51,640 nt of DNA, from contig JASHRC010000116.1 in the NCBI GenBank assembly GCA_030037525.1, positions 1 through 51,640 on the forward strand, read 5' to 3'. The notes under the pieces were generated by a model that worked only from the letters and a program-made list of their open reading frames with translations, searched no databases and was not told where the DNA came from. The stretch comes from Candidatus Acidiferrales bacterium (GTDB lineage Bacteria; Acidobacteriota; Terriglobia; Acidiferrales; UBA7541). The translations under genes and the position numbers were made by a program. This document shows positions 8,802-18,611 of this stretch, in pieces (within the stretch, counting starts at the first letter, position 1; every line of letters starts with the position of its first letter).

Positions 8802-9847
8802 CGGCGGCCTCCGAAGATTTTCATGACGTGCTGAAGCGGGTCGTCGGCCGGCTTCGCAACTGGTTTGCGGTTCTTGGAGGACCAAACCGTTTCCGGGCGG
8901 CTCTGTAACAGGTGGATTTGGCCCCCCTGGTCGATGGCCCACTCGATGTCCTGAGGCTGCCCGTAGTGGCGCTCAACTTTGCGGGCCAAATCTCTCAAAG
9001 CTGAAATTTCCACGTCTGTCAGGCAGGCCGCTTCTCTGAGGTGCTCGGGCGTCTCCACTGCTCGGATGCCGCCGCCCGGCGCGGGCACGTGTTGGACGTG
9101 CTTATGGGAAATCTCGCGCACCGAGATTTCCCCGGTGATTTTTGCAATCACGAACCGGTCGGGCGTGACCTGGCCGCTCACGACGGCGGAACCGAGACCC
9201 CAAGCCCCCTCGATGGTGACCACCGAGCGGTCGCCGGTCAGCGGACTGCGGGTGAACATCACGCCCGCTTTTTGGGCATAGACCATGCCTTGAACGACCA
9301 CGGCCATGGCTACGCCGCTTTCCGGGAAGCCATGCTTGCGGCGATAAGCGATGGAAGGAGCCGAATAGAGGCTGGCCCAGCAGGAACGCACGCATTTCAG
9401 CGTCTCCTCGACGCCGATGGTCCAAAGATAGGTGTCCTGCAGGCCTGCAAAACTGGCGTCTGCTCGATCTTCGGTTGTGGCCGACGAGCGCACCGCCAGA
9501 GGCGGATTCCTGTCCAGTCCGCACAGTTCGGTATGGGCAGCTACGATCTCCGAATTCATGTCGTCTGGTAGTGGCGCGCCTTCTATCCGTGCGCGCAGGT
9601 GCTCGGAGAGAGCGGTGATCTTCTCAAGTTCCTGGCCAGAGAGAGCTTCCACCTGCGAGCGGATCGGCTCGTCGGATTCGAGCTCACAAATGAAACGCTC
9701 GAATGCGGCCGTGCGCACAACGAAGCCAGCAGGCACGGGAATGCTCGCACGCGTCAATTCACCGAGAGAACCGCCCTTGCCTCCGACCGTGGGGCGATCG
9801 GACAAGCCGATGTCTTTGAACCAGGCGATGATTTCTGAAGAGGACAC
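8798..9847 (-). CDS. PEP-synthase N-terminal-like ATP-binding protein (phenylphosphate synthase PpsB-like)
   Basis: The 349-residue protein corresponds only to the ATP-binding (PPDK_N) domain of PEP synthase. It shows GGKGGSLGEL near the N-terminus, AVRSSATTEDRADASFAGLQDTYL in the middle, MFTRSPLTGD, GLGSAVVSG and a final IEWAIDQ...LLQSRPE. It starts at GTG 9847. The mobile His domain is encoded separately by the adjacent upstream gene. A split kinase of about 40 and 70 kDa is the known layout of phenylphosphate synthase in Thauera aromatica. No PEP/pyruvate-binding C-terminal barrel is present, so the phosphate acceptor is probably not pyruvate. Confidence 0.82.
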   Translation of the reverse strand: MSSSEIIAWFKDIGLSDRPTVGGKGGSLGELTRASIPVPAGFVVRTAAFERFICELESDEPIRSQVEALSGQELEKITALSEHLRARIEGAPLPDDMNSEIVAAHTELCGLDRNPPLAVRSSATTEDRADASFAGLQDTYLWTIGVEETLKCVRSCWASLYSAPSIAYRRKHGFPESGVAMAVVVQGMVYAQKAGVMFTRSPLTGDRSVVTIEGAWGLGSAVVSGQVTPDRFVIAKITGEISVREISHKHVQHVPAPGGGIRAVETPEHLREAACLTDVEISALRDLARKVERHYGQPQDIEWAIDQGGQIHLLQSRPETVWSSKNRKPVAKPADDPLQHVMKIFGGRR

Positions 9848-9859
9848 GCCTAAGTAGTC

Positions 9860-11698
9860 CTAGTCGAGAAGAGTTACGACGCCCCGCCCCCCGTCGACAC
9901 GGATGCGCTGGCCATCCTTGATCTTTTGCGTCGCGGTGCCAGTGCCAACAACGGCGGGGAGTCCGTATTCGCGCGCGACAATCGCCGCGTGGCTCATGGA
10001 GCCACCGATGTCTGACACGGCTGCAGCGATCTTCTGGAAAACCGGAGCCCAGGTCGGGTTGGTTACTTGGCAAACGAGTATGTCGCCGTGGCGCAAGCGA
10101 TCGATTTCCTCCGCGGACTTGACCACGCGCGCCATTCCCTCAACCACGCCACTCGAAGCGGCGACTCCCCGGATCTCATTGGAATTCGGCTGCTCGCCCG
10201 CCTTCAGCCAGGTGTCCAGATTCTCCCGGGTTATGCCCCACAGCATCACGATGGCAGGATCGTCGATGATGTCGGGAACCGGGCCAAGAGCAGGCGGAGT
10301 GTCGTGCTTCGCCCACTCGGCGATGGCTGCCTGACGCTCTCGCACGATGGCCGGCCAGTATGCTGGGCCTCGCGGGAGCGAACCGTTCGACCAAGAAATC
10401 ATGAGGTCGATGAGGGAGGCCTCCAGCTCGTAGTGGCTCAGATGGAATACGTCCTCGGCGTCGGGGAAAAAACCGTGCTGTGCCAGCAGAGCGCCAAACT
10501 CCCTGATCTTGTTGAAGAAGAGATTCGTGTACCAATGCTCACAATAAAACTTATGCCCCTCGACGTAGGGAAACACGCGGTGTGCCAGCTCGATCATCTG
10601 GTCGTAGGCGGCACGTTCTTCTTCGGTTTCCAGGAGCTCGCGATAATCGGCGATGAGCTGCTTGCGTTCGGCCATGAGCCTGTCAGTTTGCCGTTCCAGG
10701 CGCTGGCCTTTTAGCGCATTCTCGATATAGCCGGGCAGGGCGGCGAAGGGCATGGAAAGATCGTCGTTCCAAGAACGATGGTAGTGGTAGAAGCCATCGC
10801 CCACATTGATGTTGAACCAGGGATCGCGCGAACGAGCGAGCTCGTTGAGCCACGCGAGGCCGGGTGCTCCTGATTGTTTGAGCGACTTGATGATTTGCTC
10901 CGGCGACCGGCCTGGGCCGAACTGCTGATCGACGCCGAGTTCGATCGCGCATTTGGCTAGACGCCTGAGCTCGTCATCGGGGCGAAAGATTTCCGCCTCG
11001 AATCCGGCCACCATCCGCGCTACGGTCTGCTCGCTGATTTCCGGAAAGGCCTTCCTGCAAAAATCGAAGAAGGTCAAGTAGGCGCCATATCCGAGCAGCA
11101 GAAACTCGAAATGGTAGTGCCACATCTGAAAATAGCCCTCGATGGTTTTCTGATACGTTTCGAGGATGTAGTGGTTTGAGGCGACGCCGCGGCCGGCGTG
11201 CACGTGTTCGAGGGGCTCGAATTCCGGAAGGTCAAGCTTGGGAAGGGCCTCGGCGCTGCGGATAAGACTCATCATCTTGTCTTTCCAGTGAGCGAAAAGC
11301 CGCTCCCAGTTCGCATAGTAATAAAAAGCGCGACGCTTAAACTCTTCCGTGCGTCTTTGAATCTCGACCGGATCGGTCACCGCGTTGCCGCCGATGTAAA
11401 CGCGGCCATTGATGATCCGACAATCGATACCAAGCGTGGTCGGCAAGCAGTGGATTCGGGTATTGGCCGACCCCAGCGCAGCATACGCCGCTTCCGCGGT
11501 GATCATGTCGAAGAGACACATCGGCTCAGGAAAATGCATGGAGTTGTAAAACCAGAAGCGTTCGTCGTCTTCCTTCGTGAACTGGATGTAGTAAGGGTAG
11601 GCGGCCTGCGCCTGCTCGGTGCCCGGGACCACCTTCAGCGAACTAGGAAGCGGGAAACCCTTAGCCTTCGCCGTTGTGTTGATATTGGTTGTGCTCAT
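9860..11698 (-). CDS. PEP-utilising mobile-domain protein (phenylphosphate synthase PpsA-like)
   Basis: The 612-residue product starts at ATG 11698 with a GAGG site 6 nt upstream; a TTG at 11710 is also in frame. About 500 residues without a motif I recognise lead to a C-terminal swivelling phosphohistidine domain: CQVTNPTWAPVF, then GGSMSHAAIVAREYGLPAVVG, the His in SHAA being the phosphoryl carrier. It ends after this domain. Together with the ATP-binding protein encoded 12 nt downstream it makes a complete two-component kinase that would phosphorylate a small organic substrate, by analogy with phenylphosphate synthase. The substrate is unknown. Confidence 0.78.
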   Translation of the reverse strand: MSTTNINTTAKAKGFPLPSSLKVVPGTEQAQAAYPYYIQFTKEDDERFWFYNSMHFPEPMCLFDMITAEAAYAALGSANTRIHCLPTTLGIDCRIINGRVYIGGNAVTDPVEIQRRTEEFKRRAFYYYANWERLFAHWKDKMMSLIRSAEALPKLDLPEFEPLEHVHAGRGVASNHYILETYQKTIEGYFQMWHYHFEFLLLGYGAYLTFFDFCRKAFPEISEQTVARMVAGFEAEIFRPDDELRRLAKCAIELGVDQQFGPGRSPEQIIKSLKQSGAPGLAWLNELARSRDPWFNINVGDGFYHYHRSWNDDLSMPFAALPGYIENALKGQRLERQTDRLMAERKQLIADYRELLETEEERAAYDQMIELAHRVFPYVEGHKFYCEHWYTNLFFNKIREFGALLAQHGFFPDAEDVFHLSHYELEASLIDLMISWSNGSLPRGPAYWPAIVRERQAAIAEWAKHDTPPALGPVPDIIDDPAIVMLWGITRENLDTWLKAGEQPNSNEIRGVAASSGVVEGMARVVKSAEEIDRLRHGDILVCQVTNPTWAPVFQKIAAAVSDIGGSMSHAAIVAREYGLPAVVGTGTATQKIKDGQRIRVDGGRGVVTLLD

Positions 11699-11801
11699 AA
11701 CCCGCCTCAATGCCTTCTTAGCTCAATTTTACAGACTTGAGACTGGCTGCGCGACTTCGACGCTGTCTTCTGGGGCCCGCAAAGGCACTCCCGCGGGATT
11801 C

Positions 11802-13574
11802 TCAGTTGCGCCCGGCGACGGTCAAGGTAGCTCCGGAAACTCGCTTTGTCTGATTCGCCCAGTTCGTTCCCGGGTAACTGAAGAGCAGATCATACCCTGG
11901 CGAGCCGCCCGCCACCACAATGTGAAAATCACGGGGGCTTTGCACGACCGGGATGCGCCCGCCGGGCTTGAGCGCGTCTAGGAAGACCTGCGCGCGGTCG
12001 GGCCGAATTCGGCCATCGGCGATCGACGCCCGGATAAAATCAATCTCATTGTCGTGCCCGAAGAAGACAGGCCCGGCGATCTTCTCATAGGGCAGGCGGG
12101 TTTGCTCATAGAGGTACTCTTGAAGACTTCTTCGACTGTAGCCATGCTTGGCGAGCTCAATCGCGCAATCCGGGTGTAGCACCAGGATATACGTCTGAGA
12201 GTGAGGCCAAACGACTCCACCGCTTTTCACTCGGGCGACAATCGAATCGATCACGCTCTGCCCCGTCCACGGGGCCACGGCACCACCGCCGAAAACCACC
12301 GGGGAGGTTACCGAGGTGGCTACCGTGACGGTACTGTCCTCGGGTTGGTAGCCGAGACTGACGTGGTACGGCTCCCACGGGCTCCTCGCCGTGTCCTCGG
12401 CAAAAGTGAAGAACGTGTACGCTTCGAGCCTTCCCGTAAGCGCCATGTCGTTCACTTGAGGCCAGGTCTGGCCGAGGTTCAACAATGATAGCCGAAGCGC
12501 ACGGCCCACGGTGCTATTCGCTCTCCACCCATGGCCCAACATCCCGATGCCGGAGTTAAACCCCAACTCCTGGGCGATCGGGCCATCCACGATGACGACC
12601 GGCGTGAACGAGCCGGTGGAAGCTTGCAGGTGGGTTAGATCGTAGTGCTTGTCGGTGAACCCCTCCATCGCCGCGAGAATCACCGGGAAATACTCGGGCT
12701 TCGCGCCGGCCATTACCGCATTGATCGCGATCTTTTCAACCGTAGCCGTGCCGTTCTTGGGCGCCACCTGCCCGATGATTTCTTGAGGCGAACGCGTGGT
12801 TGCCGCGAGCATCCTTCCGACCAATTCGCGCGTGGGCGGAACGATGGGCAAGCCGTCGGCCCAGTGATTGGCCAGGAACAACTCATTGAGTTTCTCCAAG
12901 GCGCTCGGGAAATCCGCGGCGCTCACACGAATGGTTCCATCTTCGCGCTGCCTTTCGATCGGGGAGGGCCTGGCTTCTTCGGGCGCGAGCGGCCGGGTTA
13001 GCGCGTCGATCGTCGAATCGAAACACCGGGCAGCCAGAGGTTCGGCTTCCTCCTTGCTCGAACGCGCCCGATAGTATTGGCCGGCCGGGAGTGCGACGAT
13101 GCGGATCCCCGGCATGCCGACGTCTTTGGCTGCAGATTTTGCGTCGGAAAGAAATTCGCTGGTTATGAAGTAAACGCCCGGCATTCCTGATTTTTCAATT
13201 TCGACCGTGTCGTGGGAACCCCACCACGTGCAGCTCCCTCAATCACCGACGCCGAAAACGAACAGATCGCCTTGCTGCTTGACGGTGGGATACCACTTCG
13301 GGGTGTTCGTGATCGTTTGCGCCGGGGGCTTCGGATACATGGCCACCGCCACCGTGGGATATTTTTCTCGCAGCATGTCCGCGAGGGCGTCCAGGAAATT
13401 GTTCGCGCCGAATTTGCCGTTATCGATCAGGACGATTTTCTTGCCCTCAAGAGCCGGGAAGCGCGGAGTGATACCACGCGTTGGCGGCGGAGGAATTTCG
13501 CCGCGCGGGTTCATGACTTCCAACTGAGCCATCGCTTTATCTTCTGCGGAAAATCCTCTTGCGGCGTCTGCCAT
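11802..13574 (-). CDS. UGSC-type selenoprotein A (in-frame TGA at 13239-13241)
   Basis: The 590-residue product is read through one TGA codon as Sec112. The motif is FGVGD-U-GSC-TWWGSHD, matching the name of the UGSC family of (seleno)proteins. The upstream half (APPTR...FPALEGKKIVLID) and the downstream half (EIEKSGMPGVYFITSEF..., then NHWADGLPIVPPTRE, EKIAINAVMAGAKPEYFPVILA, INGPIAQELG-like and WEPYHVSLGYQPEDS) both align with the five paralogues in the window. Both halves share one frame with no other stop. The ATG has GGAGG 7 nt upstream. No signal peptide is seen. It is the first gene of the kinase/biotin operon. Function is unknown; a redox or C-X cleavage role through the selenol/thiol pair is inferred. 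Confidence 0.85.
13212..13224 (-). promoter_or_regulatory. SECIS-like hairpin of selenoprotein A
   Basis: Stem GTGGG/CCCAC (5 bp) with loop GTT, starting 14 nt after the TGA, so the loop lies 19 nt from it. It can also be drawn as a 4-bp stem with loop GGTTC. Position and G/U-containing apical loop agree with bacterial SECIS elements. Confidence 0.6.
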
Positions 13575-13651
13575 TGATGTGCCTCCGCTGGTGGAGATGC
13601 GGGGCTAAAAAGCAGCGTTACAAAATACCATTTTAGCGTTCAGCCGTTGTC

Positions 13652-13665
13652 GTTGTCAAAACAAC
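13652..13665 (-). promoter_or_regulatory. operator 1 and promoter of the selenoprotein A/kinase/biotin operon
   Basis: On the minus strand the site reads GTTGT-TTTG-ACAAC. The embedded -35 TTGACA (13659-13654) is followed 18 nt later by -10 TAAAAT (13635-13630). A protein bound to the palindrome would cover the -35, so repression is the simplest reading. Confidence 0.75.
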
Positions 13666-13891
13666 TTCTTTTACAGGTTTTACAGGGGCGGGCGATGTGC
13701 GAGGCGCCGCTCTTTAATGTAGAATCCTTTTTTGGGTGGACCGCAAAATCCGAACATTGGCCATCTGGAGCACCACGTCGCGCGAGGGGTTCGTGCGGGA
13801 GGCTCGTAGCGATGCACCCGAAAGGCGCACGGGCGAGCCGTTCCCGAGTGTAGCGGTTACACGCTCTGGCCGCGTGCGTCCTTGTCCTGAT

Positions 13892-13905
13892 GATGTCTTG
13901 ACAAC
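13892..13905 (+). promoter_or_regulatory. operator 2 and promoter of the Apc-like operon
   Basis: The site reads GATGT-CTTG-ACAAC. -35 TTGACA is at 13898-13903, the spacer is 17 nt and -10 TAGCAT is at 13921-13926. The leader before GTG 14043 would be about 110 nt. Confidence 0.75.
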
Positions 13906-14042
13906 ATTTGCTCGACTCGGTAGCATGCCACGAAATGGCAGGCACTGGCGCGCGGCGAGTGCTCTCCGTTTCGATCCAACCGCAGTGGATCAAAGTCACT
14001 CAGGAGTTTCCTGGATGTCTCAAGTAAACCCGGGGGCAACGC

Positions 14043-16040
14043 GTGTGGATTGTTGACATCGACGTAGGCGGAACACTCACCGACGGCCTGTTTACGAGCG
14101 GCGATAGGGTTCTTTCGGTGAAGGTCGATACGACACCGCACGACCTGACCGTGTGCCTATTTGATTGCCTGGGGCAGGCAGCCGAGCGGCTCGATTTCCC
14201 GGACGCAGCGAGGCTTCTAGAAAACGTGGAGCTCATTCGCTGGTCCACGACGATCACCTCGAACGTGCTCGCGGAGTTGCGCGGGCCGCGCATCGGGCTG
14301 CTTGTTTCCGAGGGCCACGAGCGGGATCTTTACGGACGGGACGCCGAAAACACCATCCTGGGCAAGCTCCTGGCGCCGCGCGACGTGATCGGCGTCGGCG
14401 AGGCGGCGAGGGAAGCGGCGATCATGAACGCCGCGCGCGTTTTGCTCGAAAGTGGCGTGCGCCGCATCTGCGTGAGTCTCCGCGGCGCGCACCGCGCTCC
14501 CGAGCGGGAATTCGAACTGAAGCGCATCATCGGGCAGCAGTACCCGGACCACTTTCTGGGCTCCGTGCCGGTGCTCGCGGGCAGCGACATTTCGAAGGTG
14601 GCCGATGACCGCACGCGCACCTATTGCGCGGTGGTAAACGCGTACACGCACGGCGCGCTGGCCGCCACACTGTTCAAAGCCGAGGACGATCTGCGCGAAA
14701 CGTCGCACTATGCCGGGTCGTTCTTGGTGAGCCACGTGAATGGCGGCGTAGCCGGAGTGGCCAAGACGCGCGCCATCGACACGATCGAATCCGGCCCCGT
14801 GCTCGGGATTCTCGCAAGCGCCTACGTGGCCAAGGCGCAGGGGTTAGAGGATGTGATCGCCATGGATATCGGCGGGACGACGGCGAAGATGAGCGTGCTC
14901 GGGCACGGCGAGCCCATCTATCGGAAGCCCTCCGGCCTGTTTGGCATCCCCCTGGAGCTATCGCTGCCATACCTGCGCTCGATCGCGCTGGGCGGCGGCA
15001 GCGTCGTGAAACCGCGTCCCGGCGAGAAGCCGCCGGTCGAGCTGGGCCCGGAAAGCATGGGTTCGTATCCCGGCCCCGCCTGCTACGCGCTGGGCGGCGA
15101 TAAGCCCACGCTTACCGATGCGTTCGTCACCGCGGGACTAATCAACCCGGACTATTTTCTTGGCGGAACGAAGCCCATTGACCGCGAGCTCGCGCGGAAG
15201 GCGATCGAGGAGTGCGTCGCCGGGCCTTTGCGAATTTCGACCGAGGAGGCCTCGGGCGCGATTATGGGCCGGGCGTTCGATTTGGTCGCCGGGATGATCG
15301 GTCATGCGCGGTCCGAACTGGGGCGGGATTTTTCGAAGCACACGCTTTTCGCCTATGGTGGCAATGGCGGGTTGTTCGCCTGCGGCGTGGCCGAGCGCTC
15401 GGGACTCACCTCCGTCGAGGTTTTCGCTCTGGGTCCGGTGTTTAGCGCCTTTGGGTCGTCTGTTTCGGATATTTCGCACGTATACGAGCGAGCGATTGCG
15501 GACGAGGAGATTTCCGATGCCGGCGTCAAGCGCATCGGCGCGATGCTCCAGGAGATGAAGAAGGAAGGCGCCCAGGACTTGCTCGGCGAGGGGATCCGGC
15601 CGGAAAAGCTCATCTACGGAATCGAATTCGAGGTGAGGGGAAAAGGGCCGCATTCGGCGCCGGTGGCCTGGCCGGAATCGGCGCTCGGTTCCGCGCGGGA
15701 GCTCGAGGCGGCGCTGAGAGCAGCGATGGGCACGCCCAATGGCCCGATCGGACTCGAGTTGCTCCGGTTGCGCGTACGAAAGCCCATGCCGAAGCTGCCG
15801 CTCACCGAGCGGCCGCTAGAAGGTCGAGACTCCTCTCACGCGCGGCTGGGCAAGAGGCGCGTGCTATGGGGAAGCTGGTCCGGCGAAGCGCAAATCTACC
15901 GCTGGGAATCGCTTCGGCCTGGAAATCGCGTGGAGGGCCCGGCCATCCTCGAGGGCGCAAACACCACCTATTTCGTGCCGGATAGCTGGGCGATCGTGCT
16001 CGACCGCTACGGGAACGGAAGGTTCGAGCGCGTCTCCTGA
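14043..16040 (+). CDS. Apc-type carboxylase alpha subunit, HyuA-like ASKHA ATPase (first)
   Basis: The 665-residue protein of the hydantoinase A / acetone carboxylase family starts at GTG 14043. The ASKHA phosphate-1 motif DVGGTLTD is at residues 6-13 and a second ATP-binding element MDIGGTTAKMSV is near residue 275. The family uses ATP to activate a ketone or bicarbonate (Apc) or to open a cyclic amide (hydantoinase). As first of five genes of about 665, 127, 706, 685 and 338 codons, its position and size match the 70-kDa subunit of acetophenone carboxylase. I infer an ATP-dependent carboxylase with unknown acceptor; a hydantoinase-like amidase is the alternative. Confidence 0.85.
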   Translation: MWIVDIDVGGTLTDGLFTSGDRVLSVKVDTTPHDLTVCLFDCLGQAAERLDFPDAARLLENVELIRWSTTITSNVLAELRGPRIGLLVSEGHERDLYGRDAENTILGKLLAPRDVIGVGEAAREAAIMNAARVLLESGVRRICVSLRGAHRAPEREFELKRIIGQQYPDHFLGSVPVLAGSDISKVADDRTRTYCAVVNAYTHGALAATLFKAEDDLRETSHYAGSFLVSHVNGGVAGVAKTRAIDTIESGPVLGILASAYVAKAQGLEDVIAMDIGGTTAKMSVLGHGEPIYRKPSGLFGIPLELSLPYLRSIALGGGSVVKPRPGEKPPVELGPESMGSYPGPACYALGGDKPTLTDAFVTAGLINPDYFLGGTKPIDRELARKAIEECVAGPLRISTEEASGAIMGRAFDLVAGMIGHARSELGRDFSKHTLFAYGGNGGLFACGVAERSGLTSVEVFALGPVFSAFGSSVSDISHVYERAIADEEISDAGVKRIGAMLQEMKKEGAQDLLGEGIRPEKLIYGIEFEVRGKGPHSAPVAWPESALGSARELEAALRAAMGTPNGPIGLELLRLRVRKPMPKLPLTERPLEGRDSSHARLGKRRVLWGSWSGEAQIYRWESLRPGNRVEGPAILEGANTTYFVPDSWAIVLDRYGNGRFERVS

Positions 16041-16084
16041 AGCGAAAGGCGGGCTCGAGCGGCGAGGAAGCGAAGGGGGAATCG

Positions 16085-16468
16085 ATGTCAGCTGAAACCG
16101 AACGGATTCGCATCACTGAGTATCTGGATCTCGATCTTCGAAAGGAGACGTGGATCTGCAACCGGTGCGAGCGCGTGCTGGGACCGGCGCGGGAGAATTA
16201 CAAGAAAGGGTGCCTCGTGTACGACCGCGATCCTCGCGAAATCCACCAGCCGCTGGTTTCCGCCGCGTTCAATTTCTCTCCCGACCCCGTGTGGGTGCGC
16301 ATCGTCGAATGCTATTGTCCCGGCTGCGGAACACAGATCGAAACGGAATATCTTCCTCCGGGGCATCCGTTCACGCATGACATCGAGCTCGACCTGGACG
16401 GTCTCAAGGAGCGGCTGCGCAAGGGCGAGTACGTGATCCGCAACCGGCGGCTCGAGGCGGCCGAGTGA
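16085..16468 (+). CDS. Apc-type carboxylase small zinc-site subunit
   Basis: The 127-residue protein has a CNRC pair near residue 23, a single Cys in KKGC and a CYCPGC cluster near residue 79, a likely zinc site. It ends with a charged amphipathic segment. The acetone and acetophenone carboxylases each contain a small subunit of about 15-20 kDa, and this gene sits exactly where the 15-kDa Apc subunit gene lies. It overlaps the next gene by 4 nt (GTGA), so the two are translationally coupled. Confidence 0.8.
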   Translation: MSAETERIRITEYLDLDLRKETWICNRCERVLGPARENYKKGCLVYDRDPREIHQPLVSAAFNFSPDPVWVRIVECYCPGCGTQIETEYLPPGHPFTHDIELDLDGLKERLRKGEYVIRNRRLEAAE

Positions 16469-18585
16469 ACTCGATCGATATCGATGTCGGCGGCACCTTC
16501 ACCGATCTGGTCCTCCATTACGATGGCCAGACGCTGATCAAGAAAGTCCCCACCACGCCGTATGACCTCTCGGTCTGCTTCTCCCGCGTGATCGAGGAAG
16601 GCGCGGCCGCGCTGGACAAGAAGCTCGACGAGTTGCTGCCGTCGGTCGACATGATCCGCTACTCCACCACGATCGCCATGAACCGGCTGATCGAGAGAAA
16701 GGGCCCGCGCCTCGGCCTGATTACCACGGAAGGTCACGAGGACGTGGTGCTGATTGGCCGCGGCGCGCAATGGATCGACGGCACGCGCGTACAGGAGCGG
16801 CGCAACCTCGCCACCCAGCACAAGCCCGACCCTCTGGTTCCGCGCGACATGATCGTGGGAGTAAAAGAACGGGTCGACTCTCGCGGCGTGGTCATCCGGC
16901 CATTGGATGAAAACGACGTGCGCGAAAAGGTGCGTTGTCTAGTGAGCCGCGGCGCGCGCGGATTTGTAGTTTCGCTTTTGTGGGGTTTCTTGAATCCAGT
17001 CCACGAGCGGCGCGTGAAGGAGATCATTCGCGACGAGTACAAGGAGTTTCACATCGGCTACATGCCCGTCGTCCTCGCCGGCCAGGTGGTCGGAAAGCTC
17101 GGCGAGTACGAGCGCACGCTCGCGGCGATCCTCGATGCCTACCTGCAGCGCTCCATGCAGATCGAACTTTCCGCGATGTGGGACCGCCTGCGGGAACGCG
17201 GCTACAAGAAGCCTCTCTTGATGATCCAAAGCTCGGGGGGCATCGCCGAGGTCTTCCGCACCTCGGCGAGCCGCACCTTCAATAGCGGCCCGGTCTCTGG
17301 CCTCATGGGAGCGCACCACGTGGCGAAATCGCTCGGCTACCACAACGTGGTGATGACGGATATGGGCGGGACGAGCTTCGATGTGGGAATGGTGGTGAAG
17401 GACAGCGTGCGCAGTTACGACTTCCGCCCGATCATCGACCGCTGGATGGTCGGCATCACCATGATCAAGACGCTTTCGATCGGCGCGGGCGGCGGTTCGA
17501 TCGCCTCGGTCAACCGCCTACTCGAAAACCGCTTGCAGGTGGGGCCGCGCAGCGCCGGCTCCATGCCCGGCCCGGCGTGCTTCAACCTGGGCGGAAGCGA
17601 ACCGACTGTCACCGACGCGGATGTCGTGCTCGGGTACCTCAATCCGGAGTATTACTACGGCGGGCGGATGCGTCTAGATAAGAACCGCTCGATTCAAGCC
17701 ATCCGCGAGAAAATTTCCAAGCCTCTCGGGATGAGCGTCGAAGAAGCGGCGCTCATCATCCGGAAGGTCGTCAATGGCAACATGTCCAGTGCGATCATGA
17801 AGGAAGTCCACCTGCGCGGGTATAGCCCGGAGGATTTCATTCTGTTCGTCGCGGGTGGCGCCGGGCCCACGCACGCCGAAGGATTCAAGGGCGACATCCC
17901 CAAGGCCGTGATGTTTTCCTTTTCGCCGGTCTTTTGCGCCTACGGCTCTTCGACCATGGACATCATGCACGTCTATGAAGCGTCGAAAAAACTGACGCTC
18001 ATGACCCCCGGGAACCAGCAGCTCACCGAGGAGTATTCCGCGTTTAACACCACGGTCGAGGGCCTCCTCGAGCAGGCGCGAAGGGATCTCGCGGCCGACG
18101 GACTTGATCCCGCAAAGGCCGCCTTCGTGCTCGAACTCGACATGCTCTATGGTGGGCAATTCCACGTCAAGCGCGCCCTTTCGCCGCAGCTTGCGATTCA
18201 CTCGGCGGCAGATGTGCGCGCCGTTTGCGACGCGTTCAACAAGGAATTCGCCGAGGCTTTCAGCCCGTTCGTGGTGAATCCCGAAGGCGGCATTTTCGTA
18301 GAGAGCTTCATTTTGAAGGCCATCGTCACCACGCCAAAAGTCGAGCTGCCGAAGCTGCCGCTCGGGCCAAGCGATCCTCGGCCGGCGCGTAAGGGCCAGC
18401 GCCCGGTTTTGTGGGCGGGCGAAAAGGATTTTCGCGAGACACCCATTTTCGCCTACGAGTCGCTCGCTCCCGGCAACGTCGTGCCTGGGCCTGCGGTCAT
18501 CGAGGGCGAATATACGACGATGGTGGTGCCGCCCGACATGCGCGTCTCGCTCGATGAGCGCCGGCTGGGCATCCTGGAAAAGTAG
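16465..18585 (+). CDS. Apc-type carboxylase alpha-prime subunit, HyuA-like ASKHA ATPase (second)
   Basis: The 706-residue paralogue of the first HyuA-like subunit has DVGGTFTD at residues 6-13 and TDMGGTSFDVGMV near residue 300. In acetophenone carboxylase the two different alpha-type subunits are proposed to phosphorylate the ketone and bicarbonate separately; a pair of non-identical HyuA subunits is what distinguishes the Apc layout from simple two-subunit hydantoinases. It starts with GTG overlapping the stop of the zinc-site gene. The product is cytoplasmic, with no signal or membrane segments. Confidence 0.85.
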   Translation: MNSIDIDVGGTFTDLVLHYDGQTLIKKVPTTPYDLSVCFSRVIEEGAAALDKKLDELLPSVDMIRYSTTIAMNRLIERKGPRLGLITTEGHEDVVLIGRGAQWIDGTRVQERRNLATQHKPDPLVPRDMIVGVKERVDSRGVVIRPLDENDVREKVRCLVSRGARGFVVSLLWGFLNPVHERRVKEIIRDEYKEFHIGYMPVVLAGQVVGKLGEYERTLAAILDAYLQRSMQIELSAMWDRLRERGYKKPLLMIQSSGGIAEVFRTSASRTFNSGPVSGLMGAHHVAKSLGYHNVVMTDMGGTSFDVGMVVKDSVRSYDFRPIIDRWMVGITMIKTLSIGAGGGSIASVNRLLENRLQVGPRSAGSMPGPACFNLGGSEPTVTDADVVLGYLNPEYYYGGRMRLDKNRSIQAIREKISKPLGMSVEEAALIIRKVVNGNMSSAIMKEVHLRGYSPEDFILFVAGGAGPTHAEGFKGDIPKAVMFSFSPVFCAYGSSTMDIMHVYEASKKLTLMTPGNQQLTEEYSAFNTTVEGLLEQARRDLAADGLDPAKAAFVLELDMLYGGQFHVKRALSPQLAIHSAADVRAVCDAFNKEFAEAFSPFVVNPEGGIFVESFILKAIVTTPKVELPKLPLGPSDPRPARKGQRPVLWAGEKDFRETPIFAYESLAPGNVVPGPAVIEGEYTTMVVPPDMRVSLDERRLGILEK

Positions 18586-18611
18586 ACGAGGGAAAGAATC
18601 GAGGAACCGCA

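Larger units (their letters stand above)
13575..14042. promoter_or_regulatory. divergent regulatory region between the two carboxylase operons
   Basis: This 468-bp gene-free stretch separates the minus-strand kinase/biotin operon from the plus-strand Apc-like operon. It holds two divergently oriented promoters, each with a copy of the shared palindromic operator, and a short direct repeat (TTTTACAGG twice) near 13670-13690. No ORF in it looks real. Confidence 0.7.

Noticed and set aside
13671-13690. TTTTACAGG direct repeat as part of a repeat array
   Set aside because: Only two copies, in an otherwise unique promoter region.
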